Both the position numbers and the translations under genes were made by a program. This document shows positions 1 through 13,266 of a DNA stretch of 64,000 bases, in pieces. Position 1 is the first letter of the stretch; the number at the start of each line of letters is the position of its first letter. Source of the DNA: Engraulis encrasicolus (lineage: Eukaryota > Chordata > Actinopteri > Clupeiformes > Engraulidae); contig NC_085869.1 in NCBI RefSeq assembly GCF_034702125.1, positions 11,446,623-11,510,622 of the forward strand, given 5' to 3'. The notes beneath the pieces are model-generated. The model was given only the letters and a program-made list of their open reading frames with translations, had not been told where the DNA came from and did not search any database.

Positions 1-570
1 TTATATCTACCCTTCAGCCATTAGGAACTGCCTAACTGTATTCTAAAGTCTACATAGCCAATGTTTCCTAATACCTTAGTGTATTTACAACGGTATTTAA
101 TTCCTACGAGGCCTACTTATCACAGACTGACAACCAACTACACAGTTCAACTTCCATCCTCTTTCTCAACGTAAACAAACAGAATACTGGATGGTTGAGA
201 ATGAGTCCCAGCTTGTCTGAGTCATCTGCAGATACCCAAGACCTAGAGAACAGCAGTGAGGCCGCCACCATGTCCTCATGGCTGAGAGAGAAAACTAAAC
301 AACAACTTCCAACTAAAGCGGTCAACTGCAGCCTTTCTAAAACGTACACAAATCAGAACACACAGGAGCTTTGACAATGAGCCTCTAACAGATAAAGCAG
401 AGAATAACAACAGGGCCGGATTATATCCGTAAGGGCCAGCAGCACAGGGCCCAGGGGCACCAACCATTTTTGACCAGTGAGGGGGCATCACAAGAAACAA
501 ACTTAATGTATTGTTTATAAAGGGGGCACCGGTGAGGTATAGTGCCCGGGGGCACCACGTTGGCTTAAAC

Positions 571-913
571 CAGTGGTTCCCAACCTTTTTCTTCAGGGAC
601 CCATGTTTTTACCATTGTAAGCTTTGGTGACCCAACTGCAGCGCGCCTGCACGAGAGGGAGTCACATGATACCCTCTGTTTCCTGCAAAAACTCATTTTT
701 GTCATTTTATTCCTCAATTCGTCTTCGGTCAAATATAGAATAAATGTTTAATAGCACTAACATTTTGTTGCTTCTATGCTTTGTCATTTATTCAACATGG
801 GTTATATATGATATTTCAAATTAAACCCCTTAAAATCAAGAGGGCTTCGCGACCCCCCGTGGATCTTTGGCGACCCACAGGTTGGGTCCCGACCCATAGG
901 TTGGGAACCACTG
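571..913. mobile_element. hAT-like MITE with TSD
   Basis: The ends are inverted: it opens with CAGTGGTTCCCAACCT and closes with AGGTTGGGAACCACTG. It is flanked by GCTTAAAC (563-570) and GCTTAAAG (914-921), a 7/8 match of the 8-bp length typical of hAT insertions. No coding capacity. A relative with a shorter TIR lies at 58398-58576. Confidence 0.8.
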
Positions 914-1091
914 GCTTAAAGGACCAGTTCAGTCAATTTCTGTATGCTGTTGTATTGCTCACGCTACCCTTGACTTGTCAGTACCCGATGATGCCACATT
1001 TTTCGGCTCAGCCCTTTCCGAGATATGAGCTATTCTAATGGGGACAGCTTTTAAAAAACGAATAATATAGGCCTACTCCTACCCCTACTAA

Positions 1092-1181
1092 CGTTTCGGG
1101 CAGAGCCCTTCTTCAGCGTGTAATGGCAACTGGCGATTGGCTGTCGCCATCACACGCTGAAGAAGGGCTCTACCCGAAACG
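1092..1181. repeat. Hairpin repeat with CGTTTCGG...CTTCTTCAGCG arms
   Basis: Inverted arms of about 36 bp (CGTTTCGGGCAGAGCCCTTC and its complement, a few mismatches) surround an 18-20 bp loop. The core matches the arms of the much longer perfect palindrome at 18276-18468, so both belong to one repeat family. Confidence 0.65.
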
Positions 1182-1273
1182 CTCGTAAGCAAATGAAGAA
1201 AGAAAAATCTGAATAGTGCTGTCCATCGCTTGATTCGCTTATCTATGGTTTACGTGGGATTCAGCACCCAGTT

Positions 1274-1439
1274 AATGCGCGCCGTACCTCCTGAGGCACG
1301 CTGTAATAGACATTGAAATGTAACTACCATAGCACTACAATACTATGACACAACACAGGCCCTTTAGTAATGCACCACGACTTGGTCATTACCATACTGG
1401 TAACAATGAATTTATAAAGCCGCGCCTTAAGGGGTTTTA
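1274..1439 (+). repeat. Dispersed repeat family (GCCGTACCTCCTG...)
   Basis: About 165 bp sharing long blocks (ACGACTTGGTCATTACCAT, GGTAACA...TTTATAA, CTTAAGGGG) with 29757-29806 plus 30738-30850, which is one copy split by a Tc1 element. A partial copy lies at about 29607-29663 and an inverted one at about 27131-27212. Confidence 0.65.
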
Positions 1440-2400
1440 AGAACGGTTACCATATTTAGGCGATAGTGTGAGCGCGTCTTCTCCACTTTTGAAGTCTACA
1501 ACAGACAACCTAGACAAGCAGCAGCAAGGCTACCACCACCACCACTATAATAACCTACTAACAGTGACGTGCACCAGCACCACTACAACAAGTTAATACC
1601 AGTGGCATGCAGACATTTTGGGGGGCAGGTGCTTGAGGGGGAAGCGTGGAGCATGTGGAACTTTGGGGCATTATTATCAACGCTTTTGATCTTCAAGCAT
1701 TTTGAGATGGTCATTTCAACATGGACCACAGAAAATTGAGACATAAAGAATAATAATATATCAAAATGTAATTAAAATCATTTTTTTTTTAAACTTTCAA
1801 AAAGGGCCTTTTTGTGCAGTAGGGCAAAGGGGCAGATGCTTTAGCACCACCTCCCCCCTATCTGTGCATGGTTATCAGAGGTGGAACAATTGTATACGAG
1901 GCGAGGCCCCAGGGCAAAACACTGATAGGGCCCTCCCATATGGCCTGCAAAGGTCATAATAGGGCCCCACCACCAATACGAGCGGGCCCTGGTCTCAGGG
2001 GCAAATGCCCTGCTCGCCCCTGATGCCCCTGATGCTTATGGTTTCTGCCATGTGGTGCTGCTCAAGCTCGTCCTCGTTTGGTGAAAGGGAAAACGGCTCC
2101 TTTTCCTCCCCAGTCCACACACACACACACACACAACGCACAAAGTAATTACAGTGTTTACCTCGGGCACCCCCACAAGCACACAAGCCCCACTCTAATC
2201 TAGCCTGAGCCTGCAGTCTGCCTCTCTCTCTCTCTCCCCGCTCCCTGCTCACTCCCTCCCCTGCTCCTGCCTCGCCGTCAGCAGATCTCCTGGCACAAAG
2301 GGCTCTTTTGTGGACCAGTCATCACTTACAGTAAAGAGAAAAAATAATGAATGAAATAAACACAAAACACTGCTAGGTGCTGCACCGACCCGACCAAGTT

Positions 2401-2538
<138 letters not shown>

Positions 2539-3843
2539 ACCAGCAAACAATGGTGTCAGCAAGCGCACTTACATGAGGAGGGTTTGGAAACCTGTTATTT
2601 GCATGACACTGACTGTACACAACCGAGCCTACGATTTAGAATGACTTAGGTGTCATTATGATGCTGCCACTGTCACTATATTGTGAGTGTGCTAATCTCC
2701 TTTTTTCAAATCAGGTCAAGACTATGGTTGAATAGCATCAGTGGCGGATTGTCCACAGGGCCCCAGGGCAAGACACTCATAGGGCCCTCCATACGGTTTG
2801 CTAAGGTCAGAATAGGGCCCTGAAGACCAATATAGGAGGGCCCCTGGGCCCCGGGACAAATGCCCTGCTTGCCCTCCCTATAGCTCCGCCCCTGAATAGT
2901 ATCCACGATCCACACGTATTAACATACCTTCATTAAGAGGTCGGATTTGAACACATGGGGCCTTGTCTCGGGTGAACCCTTTGAGCACACTCACTGATAA
3001 TCCACATGAATGCCTTAGTGCTGTGCCATTGTAAGAAACTTGGAGCGGCTCGGAGAGTACTTAGTTTAAACCAAGTCTGTTGCGATGTGAACAGACACAG
3101 AATATCAATGAGCTCGGATCATCAACGAGCAAAAAAGGGGGAAAGCTTATGGGCCTACGCTTCTCCTTTCATTTCAGATAAATGACAGCATTCCACTGAA
3201 TCAAAATAAGGTCATCGCAATGGTTTGGTTTGCGAATGGTACACCATTAAAGCAAAGGACAGTTTCATCGTTTCACAATTGCATCTCCTGTTTTTATTGC
3301 ACAGCAAGAGACCACTTAAGCCCCCCTTGTATTCAAAGCTTTGTTTAATAGCATTTACAAACCCTCCCTTTTAAACCCAATTACTTGATGGGTAAGAAAA
3401 GACATTAGGAAAGAAACTGAAACTCCAGTAATATATCAAGTTGTGGCATCTTCCTCAGAACTGTCCCCCATTCTCAATTCCTTTTCCGAAAACTCGATAC
3501 CAAACTAATTAGCGTGGGTGACACTGTGTCAACATTCCAGGATGCGCCCTGACTTGAGTACAAAACAATGTCTGTCTAGCGGTCGCGCTCTCTCTTTCTC
3601 TCTCTCTCTCTCCAGCTTCTCTCCCTAACTAAACCCATTGAAAGCATTTGGAGCAAGAATTATGGGCCTTCACGTCCATGTGCACCACAAAGAGCATTGG
3701 GAACCTATTCATGTAAGACAAAGACTGGGATGGATACTTGAACGTCCACATCATCATAGGAGGAACACAAGAACTTTATTCATTTCGGACACAATCTGAG
3801 CTCCTCCAAGCATATGGAGCTGGCATGCTGTGTGAAAACTTAC

Positions 3844-3974
3844 CCGTATTGTCAAACGGTATTTGCTTACAGCCATCCCCGGTTTGCCAAGGGCAACTGT
3901 AGACTGCCCCTCTCTCTGACACGTTGGAGATTGTTGACACAATTGCTCTCGGAGCGCCAATAAGGACGTTTAAT
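3844..3974 (-). CDS. itgav: itgav coding exon 2
   Basis: 131 nt. The acceptor ends CTCATCAG (3982-3975) and the donor is GTAAGT (3843-3838). It completes the split Gln codon, encodes [10 protein letters not shown] through PFDNT, and ends with the first base of a Gly codon. The GAVYSCPW core is typical of integrin alpha chains. Confidence 0.82.
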
Positions 3975-4363
3975 CTGATGAGAAATAACAAACATCAACT
4001 TGCAATTTTAGGGAGCTGACAATCTCTGCATTTCACTCTGGAATTGTTACTAACGTGTTACAACGGATGCTACATGTTTACAGCGGCGAGTGCAACAAAG
4101 TAGCCAAAGCATCCATCAGTTCTGTGAGTGAGTGAGGACTATGCTACACTGCGTCGAGCGCACAATAATAAATAAACAGACTACAATCATACTCACTGCC
4201 TGTTACTCGGTTTGAAGAAATCCACAGAAAATCCAAAATAGCTCCCTTGAGGACCAGTGAAAACAGAAGGTTTGTCAACATCTAGATTGAACGCAAGTCC
4301 GTGTTTGAGGCAGGATAATATCAAGACTAGAAGGGATAAGCACAGATTCCCAGATTTCCCCAT
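3844..4363 (-). CDS. itgav: Integrin alpha-V, 5' end (exons 1-2, partial gene)
   Basis: Minus-strand start of an integrin alpha subunit, a type I membrane adhesion receptor that pairs with beta subunits and binds RGD-containing matrix ligands at the cell surface. Two coding exons join in phase: 4363-4197 and 3974-3844. Residues 1-24 form a signal peptide (short basic start, then a Leu/Ile/Val-rich core). The mature start FNLDVDKP, then [11 protein letters not shown], is the first beta-propeller blade of alpha-V-type integrins. Exon 2 adds LNVLIGAP and a Cys-containing stretch ([11 protein letters not shown]), matching blade 1 of the ITGAV/ITGA5/ITGA8 group. No later exon was found at lower coordinates, so the remaining ~950 residues lie off-window. 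Alpha-V is preferred over alpha-5 or alpha-8 because zc3h15 lies directly upstream in the same orientation, as in human. The start is the ATG at 4363 (G at -3 and +4). Confidence 0.85.
4197..4363 (-). CDS. itgav: itgav coding exon 1 (signal peptide and propeller start)
   Basis: 55 codons plus two bases (CA). The donor is GTGAGT at 4196-4191. The split codon is completed by A from exon 2 to give Gln56. The exon carries the signal peptide and the FNLDVD mature N-terminus. The open frame continues upstream to 4420, but only from a TTG, so the ATG at 4363 is taken as the start. Confidence 0.85.
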
Positions 4364-5448
4364 TTCAGATGAGTTTGTGTATCGTCCGCTGCTGGTGGTT
4401 TGGAAATGACTCGAGACCAAAATTAGAAATGTTTTCTAGATGTTGCCAACTTGTCCTGATTCCCTCTTACGAACACATTCGATTCGCTGTGATTCCACAC
4501 TCCATGTCCATGGACAAATAGCCTACTTGTAACGCACCGACGTTTACGGTCAGCTTGAATGCACAACTGCTCTCACATAATGGACGTAAATAGGCCGAGA
4601 TCAGGTCACATCAGTCCTTGGCGTCGATCCGAAAGTAAAACGACAGGTTTTCAGGAAATATATCAAAAAGAAAGTGATCCACCATGGATACAGAGGAGAC
4701 TGATGCAGCGGGATGTTCCGCTCAACAGGAAGTGGAGATTGACTAACTTCAACGTAACCCCCAACGTAACCGGGACTTCCGTAGCCCGTATGTGCCCATG
4801 GCTCTTTTCTTTATGGACTGTCACTCCATAATTTCGTGAACGCAGGAGTATGATGACAAGTTTTATTTTGAAAATTCTTTACAGCGACTTAATTCATGCA
4901 TACCTAATATTCCGCATATGGCACAAAAGTAGAGCAAGAGGGTGTTGTGGGGAAACAGCGCCACATGTCGATGGAAAGCAAACGCACACCCCTGAACTAG
5001 GTTGCGCATACCAAGTCGATTTGACCTGGAACGGCGTGCAACATTCTGACCAACCTACCAAGATCCAACGTTGTTTCTACATCTGCATAGGCTGGCAACG
5101 TTTTCAAAGACCAAAGTTCCGCACACATTCCTTTTGTCCAGTGATGAATGAGTAATCTAACCCCGGGCATAGTTTGGTCATATTTGGCTTGCCTCTGATG
5201 CCTTCCTCTCTGTCCTGCAGTGAAGTATACTTACAAGAATGCACTACGCAAATCCCTTGGGTCATCTCTGCCCGTGTTGCACAGAATCTACATAACGAGG
5301 AGAGAGACGCACAGCGCCAGTTGTGTTTATTTTGGCTGACCAAAAATCAGACCAATCCCCATCCTCCACAGTTATGAAACTCACCATTCTCTCCAAACCC
5401 AAAGAAAGAAAAAAGCCTACACAGCAAAACTATATATGTGCGAGAGAG

Positions 5449-5508
<60 letters not shown>

Positions 5509-7249
5509 CGCGCAGCATTCATTTATCTAATTACGGATAGACTTCTTTGTGCTATTTGGGGATGGTGATAAAATGGGGTCAGAGAGATGAACCCAATAAA
5601 ATAAGTCTTATTTATAGCTTGTAACTTCTTGTAATAATTCTCACACTGTTGGCACACGACACTAATCATACTTTTGCTCTGCCAAATAATGTTTAATCTG
5701 AATGTTTATACCAATACTGATGTTGTCCTTTGCATGTTTCTGATAAGAGCTGGCCATGATCCACTAGTGCGGAATGAGAAATCTGTGCTGTCCCAATACA
5801 TTTAGCCATGTTTGGTAAATGCACTGATGCTGCATCACAATGCAATGCACCAATGCAGTTTGTCCAGTTATTTACACATAATCAACAATTGCTGAGTACC
5901 TTCCAATCTAAATAATGAGTTACTATACTCTCCATTGTTATTTGTATGGATATAATTTTCCTCTACAAATGGAGTTGCTGCTGTTCTTGTATGATGAAAT
6001 TCTTACTTGGACAGATCATCTGCATGTTAAATAAAAATGTAGTGAGAACAATACATTTAAAAAGAACTATTACCTATAACAACGTCTCAGTCTAAAAGGT
6101 AATGGTCCCATGCAAGTAATTTCTGTTTAGCTCCCTCTTCTCCTACAACTCAATCCCCAACCCTAAGAACCACGATGGTCAAGTACACGCCAAAGAATGT
6201 CTCACACATTCAGGGTCCAGTCAGTATTCGATATCCTTTTATTTACAATTTGTCTTGGCATGTAGGTGAATGGGAGAATAAAACAATTCGGTACACAAGG
6301 GGGACAAACAGACACTTACCAACCTCCGTCAGAGATGGTAACCAACAAGTAGCAACCATCTCTTGCCTCCGTCCCACCCTCTACAGATGGTGAGGCACCC
6401 TCAACTCCTCTCCTCTTCCTCTCTGTGACACAGCAGCCAAACCTGAGCAGCAAAGTTTTTGTTTTCTTTGTTTTTAAATGATATCCATTTGTCAATGTCC
6501 TCCTCTGAGATGGTGTATTTGGATAGAGGAGGTCATGCTTAACTATTAGTGACTGCTCCTGCTCGTTCAGACAAAAAACCTTTAATAACCATGACTTGAA
6601 AAACAGGACAGAGCTCGTCACGCTCTCCCCATTCTCAGTCGCGCCAAAGAAGTGCGAGTTGAACACTAGAATGTCGGCATAACACATGTTCACCATATTA
6701 CATTCTTATCCTGATACAGGCATGCACTTTTAGAGATTACAATAAAATGAAAGCATCAATGAAAAACAATCATTTCTTTTTTTCGTATTGCGGAAGCGCT
6801 TCCATCTCGAATCAAGAGGGGAAAAAAAAAAAAAAATAGTGAAAATGGTGACACACAATCCCACATTCTGCCTCTAAATCCAGAAAGATCATTACAAAGT
6901 TAGGTGCCACAGGAAGATTATCATAAATGTTCTATCCAGACCGTTATGGTTAACGATTGAATGGATTGAATCAACCTATTGATGAATACAAACTGCCACC
7001 CAACAATCAACCTGAATAAATATTTTCAATTTGGGATACAATAACTTTTCAGATATTTTATTATTTTTCTAAAAATGCACTGATTCAGATGAGAAGTTTG
7101 CCAAAGTGTGCTCTGATAAGGCAAGTTTGCTTTCATAATAATGCCTACTAGGGGATGAAAAAGATTAAAAAAATAAAACCACCAACTCCCCACTTACTGT
7201 ACTTCTACTCCACAAAGAAAAAAAAAATCAAATTTGTAGCATCCAAGGA
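4364..7249. other. Spacer between itgav start and zc3h15 3' end
   Basis: About 2.9 kb. It should contain the itgav promoter and 5' UTR just above 4363, but no TATA box or clear element stands out. A (GA)n tract occupies about 5443-5510. No coding exon was recognised. Confidence 0.5.
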
Positions 7250-7255
7250 TTTATT
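7250..7255 (-). promoter_or_regulatory. zc3h15: Candidate poly(A) signal of zc3h15
   Basis: AATAAA on the minus strand, about 290 nt after the zc3h15 stop codon, in the AT-rich start of the spacer. It is a plausible 3' end, unproven without transcript data. Confidence 0.5.
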
Positions 7256-7548
7256 AAACTGCTTTTTTCCTCCTTTTTGTATGTTTTTGTTTTGATGAGA
7301 CAACAAGGATTGCAACAAGGCTGCACGATTCAAATGCGAAGAAAAGACGATGTAGTCGATGTCGATGCTGTTTTGATTCTGTGAAGACACTGTCTCTTTT
7401 GCTTTTCTCGCTCTCGTTTTTACGGTCACGTCACAGCCTCGTGTAAGTTCATGAAAACGTCGACAGCTAGTCCCCCCGATAACCTCATCCTCCTCCTGCT
7501 CCTCCCTCCCGGCCCTCCCCTCCCCTTCCCCTCCACTACCGCCTCGTC

Positions 7549-7745
7549 CTATTCGTCGTCCTCCTCCAGGTCCAGTGTGTTGAGCTCATCCTCCAGCTCG
7601 TCCAGGTCTTCTCCCGTGAAGAGGTTCTCGTCCACGGGCACGGCCTCCGACTCCTCCCCCTCCCCCTCCTCCTCCAACGTCTGGTCCTCGCCGCCACTCT
7701 GCCCGTTCTCCTCCACGCCACCCGAGGCCTCGCTCAGCTTGTTGT
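7549..7745 (-). CDS. zc3h15: zc3h15 coding exon 10 (terminal)
   Basis: 197 nt. It completes Asp380, encodes NKLSEASGG and an acidic tail ending [16 protein letters not shown]...DLEEDDE, then TAG at 7551-7549. The last residues match the mammalian C-terminus with a few extra acidic residues. Confidence 0.93.
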
Positions 7746-10700
7746 CTGCAGTGCAGGAAAGGAAAAATAAGAACACAAAAAGAAAGATGGTGACAACATG
7801 CAAGAACTACGCAGACCAGACACTCAGTTTGTTGTCTGTTGCAGTAAGCATTAAGGCCCTCGATACACTTGCCGTGAGCCTTAAGGGTGGTTTATGCCTC
7901 CAGTCCAGCGTCCCTGCGTCGTAATGCAGTGAGCCGCGCAGTTAACGTAGTGAAGCCCCCCCCATCACGCAGGTACTCTGGGGCACCTCCCCAAAATTGT
8001 GTCTCGACGCAGGGAGCGACGGCGTGAAAGGGCGAAAATAGGTCTCTGATTGGTCCTCTCGACCAGCCTGCTCTGTCCTCGAGTCGAGAACAAGCGCTAC
8101 TTCCTTGTTCTAACCTTCGTCGGTCTACGGACTGTGAGCTCTTCATTAAATAAGTTGCCCGTGCTTTGTTGTTTGATTTATTTACACGAACCAAAGACAA
8201 CACATGCGCTTGCAAGTTACGACGCTGAAGTTATTTGGACAGTTGAACAGTGGTTCCGAGGTCGAGGAAACATTCCGCTTCGTCCTCGACAAATGAGCCA
8301 CTTCTTTGTTCCAAACTACCACTGTGGCTGCCAGTGCGATCAAACATGCACGCGATATAAAGATTAAATATCTCATTTTCATTCTCGCCGAGTCTGTGAT
8401 GCTAAAAAACAACCGACACGTCTAGTTTACTCTTTGTATTGAAGGCAGTTTCAGCGTGGAATGACATCGCGCAGACCGTGCTTCAAAACAGGGCATAAAC
8501 CAAAATTAACTGCATCATGGCTGCGACAAGCTCACTCTGTGGCACAAGTAGGAAGCATAACCCGCCCTTTAAATTACGCAAGCCACCGCGTGCAACTGAC
8601 TGCACATATTTGCTTTAGAAGCAGCAGACCAACACGCACAATACTGGCGGCATCATCAGAGTAGGTAGTGCAACATTAGATTTTATTAGAACAGTATCGC
8701 CACATTAGATCATTTCATGAGTATTTACTGAGTAATAAACTAATATCGACTACTAGTATGACCAAAGTACAGTAAGTTTTGCTGCTAAAATGTCTTTCTG
8801 GAAATTCAAAATGGCAGACATGGAGAGGATCATAATGAATACTTAGAATTTGATGGTGGTGGCATGTATTCATGAAAAGTAACATTTGTGAAAGGGCAGC
8901 ATGAACTATGAACACTAAAAATATTACACAGTGCACCTTTTAAGTATAAAATGCACAAAAGTACGTCTCATTAGTCATGCTCAAATGGACACAAATATTT
9001 CACTTTTACTCTGCTTAATCATGGAAAACTATTAAAATCCCCCATAGTCAAATGTGGTGACAAAATGCAAGAGCTACTCAGACCTCAGCTTGTTTTCTGC
9101 AGCAATACAAGTAAGCAACATGATAGTTAAGTCACGTGCGGGTGATTTACACCAGACATCACGAGTAAAATAGTTATGTTATGCAAAAAAAGCGAGGCAA
9201 AAGAAAGATACATACAAGTGCCAAATGATTAAAATCCCCCATGCACACAGTCCCAATAATTGATTCTACTACAAATGGTTAAAATTGTAAAACCAAAATA
9301 AAAATAGATTGTTTACATCTTTCTTATGATCCAATTTAACAACAAAGTTACTCATTCAATCAGAAACAAGATCAATGAAAAGAGAAATGTCTCACCGTCT
9401 GTCTCACTGGCTGGCTGCTGTTTCTTTGCGGTGAAGCGATCAGTGGCTGCCAACGTGATGCCTTTACAGTCGACTTCCTGGGGTACGAAGCGGGCAATGT
9501 CAATGTCATGCAGCTCATCTTGCTCTACCTGAACCTGAAAGAAAGAGAGAAAGAAAGAGTAGAGTTACTTTACTGATCCCAACAGGGAATTTAATGTGTC
9601 AAGTAGCTTATCCATGATGAACAGATATGGGGGGGGGGGGGGAGTGCTGGACAGTGAAGGGTACACACACACACACACACACACACAAATTCAGGTTTCC
9701 CGTCATCATGCATGCGGGGGAGAGACAGTGCTGGACAGTGAAGGGTACAAACACACACACACACACACACGGAAATTCAGGTTTCCCGTCATCATGTATG
9801 CGGGGGAGAGACAGTGCTGGACAGTGAAAGGTACACACCAGAGGTTGCGCTAGACTTTTTCACAGTCCGTCATTTTGACGGACAGGGTCGAAAAAGATCC
9901 GTCATCGCCTTTTAAAAAAAAAAAATTCTCCATGTCATTTCTCAATGTGGGGTCGCGACCCCGCACCGGGAACAACACATGCGCAATTGCGGCCAATTGA
10001 GAGTAAACCGCTGTGAATACACCCCCTTTCACTCAACATTCATTCTCCAACTTTGAGGATGGAGTCAATTTTGCTGTCTACTTTCTCTCTCTGCCTCCCT
10101 CATTGCACTGTTTAAAAAGCTGCAGATATCTCTCATGACGCGCGTCTGATTCAGTGTTCAGCGCTATGGTCACCACAAGCACTTTTTTAAAAGACGCGTG
10201 CTCTGATTAATGCACCGATTGTAATACAAAGGCGCAGTGTTAAATAATATTCGCGTTGGGCTTCACATGCAAGATGGAAAGGAAAGCCGTCTTGAAGCAG
10301 AAAGGTTTAGCCCAGGCAGTCGACAAAGGCACTGAAGCCTACAATAGGAAGACCAGATTTCGCAAAACTTTGTTGAAAAATATCAGCGACGGTAAAGGAA
10401 GCCTCTCTATACGTAGCCCCATCGGCTTATATGTTGGCTCTGGTATGCGCGGTAAAGTTGTCTGAATAAAAAAATATATCGCCTATAATGGGTGAACCAG
10501 CTATCGAAATGAGAGAAGGTTAGCTGTTTCTGGCAACGTTTGCCAAGTTGTAAGTTGCGTTGCCTGGTAATATTTAGGCTCTTGAATATCCGTCGTTTTT
10601 ATTAGTTAATGTCCTGAAGCCGTTTTAGACCTGCGTTGCCTTTGAGTGAAGGTTCTGGCTAGCAAATGCTATTCGTATATTTGTTTATGTTTCAAGCGAG

Positions 10701-11178
10701 GAGTTATGAAACAATGTTTCTATGAAGGGCGATAGAGGGACAACTTCGTCATTGGCAGAAAATCAGATAGTCGGTAAATGTAGTAGGCCTAGGTCTACAC
10801 ATAGTTCGAAGTCGAAGTCACACGTGTAGGCTATGGTGGCAACGGCTTCGTTATTTTAATTCATTATTTTGAGCAAGCGCAGCGCGCGCTCTGCTGCTGC
10901 CAGCCGCACAGCCCAGCTGCGGCGCATGGTATGACAAGCAGGGAGAGAGGGAGAAAGGCAAACGATAATAGCATGAAATTATCTGCGCTGATAACTAGGC
11001 CTATACCTAATTGAAATGCATATTTGCTCTACTCGATAGAGGCGTAGGTCTACTTAAACTTGTGATTTATTTATCATCACCCTGAATATTGATCCGTCAA
11101 AATGACGGACAGACTTCATAATTTTCCGTCATCCTTCAAAAAAATCCGTCAATGACGGACATTTGTCGGTTAACGCGA

Positions 11179-11215
<37 letters not shown>

Positions 11216-12386
11216 TTCAGGTTTCCCGTCATCATGCATGCGGGGGAGAGACAGTGCTGGACAGTGAAAGGTACACACACACACACACACACACGGAAAT
11301 TAAGGTTTGCTGTCATCATGCACAGTTCCAATTCCTGTGAAATTGAACATGCCGGCATAATAATATACACAACGACACATGGGCTAGACTAATATTGGGC
11401 AAGGCCATTTTTTCCCACTCAGTAGTACATGATGCCCGGGGGAGGGAATTATAGTGTTGAGTTGCTTGATGCTAACATGTTTTTTTCCTTACATTCAAAA
11501 TAGTAATACAATTTTTTTTTACAAAAAAAGTTATAAAACGGGTTGATGATGGTCTCATCATCTCAGGAGCCTGACCTCCACTACGTCGTCCTCCTCATCC
11601 TCTTCATCACCCTTGGCGTATCTGGTGTCGTCAGCCTCGTCGTCGTCATCGTCCACCAGCTCAGGACGGAACTCAAACACTTCACGACCGCTGACCTGCA
11701 ACAGAAGGGGAAGACAAAACGACACACAATGAATGTGCTGTGCAGCTTCAGCCACAGCGATATGATCGTATGATTGAGTACAGTAGTTTACTAATCCTGA
11801 AGGAAATTAAGGCTAACTCAACCTCATGTTGAAGATGCTCAAGGATTTACAACCAAGCCATACAAGCATAAACAGAACAAGATCATATGAAAAGGTCCAA
11901 ACATATTTTGCTACACAAAGAAAATCAATTTATGTTGAGGACCATTCACTTTAAAATTAAACGTTGCTTCACGTCTTCAAATCACTGCATAGAGAGCAGT
12001 GTTTTGGCGCCACCTATTGGTAGACTGTGGTAAGCACTATTTCAATTGCTCCCACCTTGTTGCATGGACAGAACAGCGGCTGTAGCGTAGCTCTGCACAT
12101 AATTTCATGTACATTTCACACGAAAACAATGAGTGACATACGTGCTAGACCATGAAAACATTGTGATTTAATCAAAACTACACGCCAGCGGGAAATTAAT
12201 AACAGTTCAGAACAACAAGAGAAGCATGATTAGATTTTTTTTTTCCTGCAGACATGCACAATACGTGGGCAATTATTTCACTCTCTACAGCCATCTGAAG
12301 GGGAACAAAAACACAATATCGCTGCAACTGACATGTAATTACAGAAAACAGGCTCACCATTCAATAAATAATCTACCTGCATGGAG

Positions 12387-12427
<41 letters not shown>

Positions 12428-12477
12428 CGCGAGCGAGCGAGCGAGAGCAAGAGAGACAGACACAGAGACACAGAGAC

Positions 12478-12510
<33 letters not shown>

Positions 12511-13230
12511 CTGCGTAGCAAGAACAGAGAGGAAAACAAGAGCCCTCAGGCTGCAGGAGTCCAAACAATGTGCAGCAGCACTGCTACCTGCCTGCCTGCC
12601 TGCCTGCCTGGGACAAACTCAAAGTGCCTCCTCAGCAACTTGTGGTGGAAGGCTGCACTTGTTCTCAAACTCCTGCAATCCGCAGAGAAATGTCCCAGGA
12701 CAAGCGGTGACTCCTTTCTCCTTTCTTTTTTATGTATTTATTTATTTTGCAGAGTTTACCTCAAAGGGTTTCTTAAATGCATTCAAACTGCTCACTGTTC
12801 GCTGACACTGCACTGCACCCTTCGCCTTGCCTGATGCATGAGAGCGTGTTATGTGGACAGAAAATAAATAAGTAAATACGAAAGGCAAACAGCTCTCTAA
12901 GTGTAGTGTGTCTCTGCAGTGGCTGTGCGGTACGTTGCGGTGCGGAAGTGACTCACCCCCAGTGATTTGCCGGCTTTGAAGTCGGCCTTCTTCTTCTCCA
13001 GGTCCTGCTCGGCCCTGGCGATCTTCTCTTGCCGTTTCCGCTTCTTCCACGCCAAGAAGGTCTCCAGGGTGATGCGGGTGACGTTTGGTCCCAGGGCAGC
13101 ACGCTGCAGGGGGGGGGGGGGGGGGGAGACAGACACACACACACAGAGACACAAAGACAGAGACAGTAAAGAGAGAGAGAGAGACAGTAAAGAGAGAGAG
13201 AGAGAGATAGTAAAGAGAGAGAGAGATAGT

Positions 13231-13266
<36 letters not shown>

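Noticed and set aside
7451..7924. 157-codon plus-strand frame rich in Ser/Pro
   Set aside because: Antisense shadow of zc3h15 exon 10; its composition comes from the acidic tail on the other strand.
12226..12834. 202-codon plus frame
   Set aside because: Runs through a (GA)n tract; no domain, lies in a zc3h15 intron.
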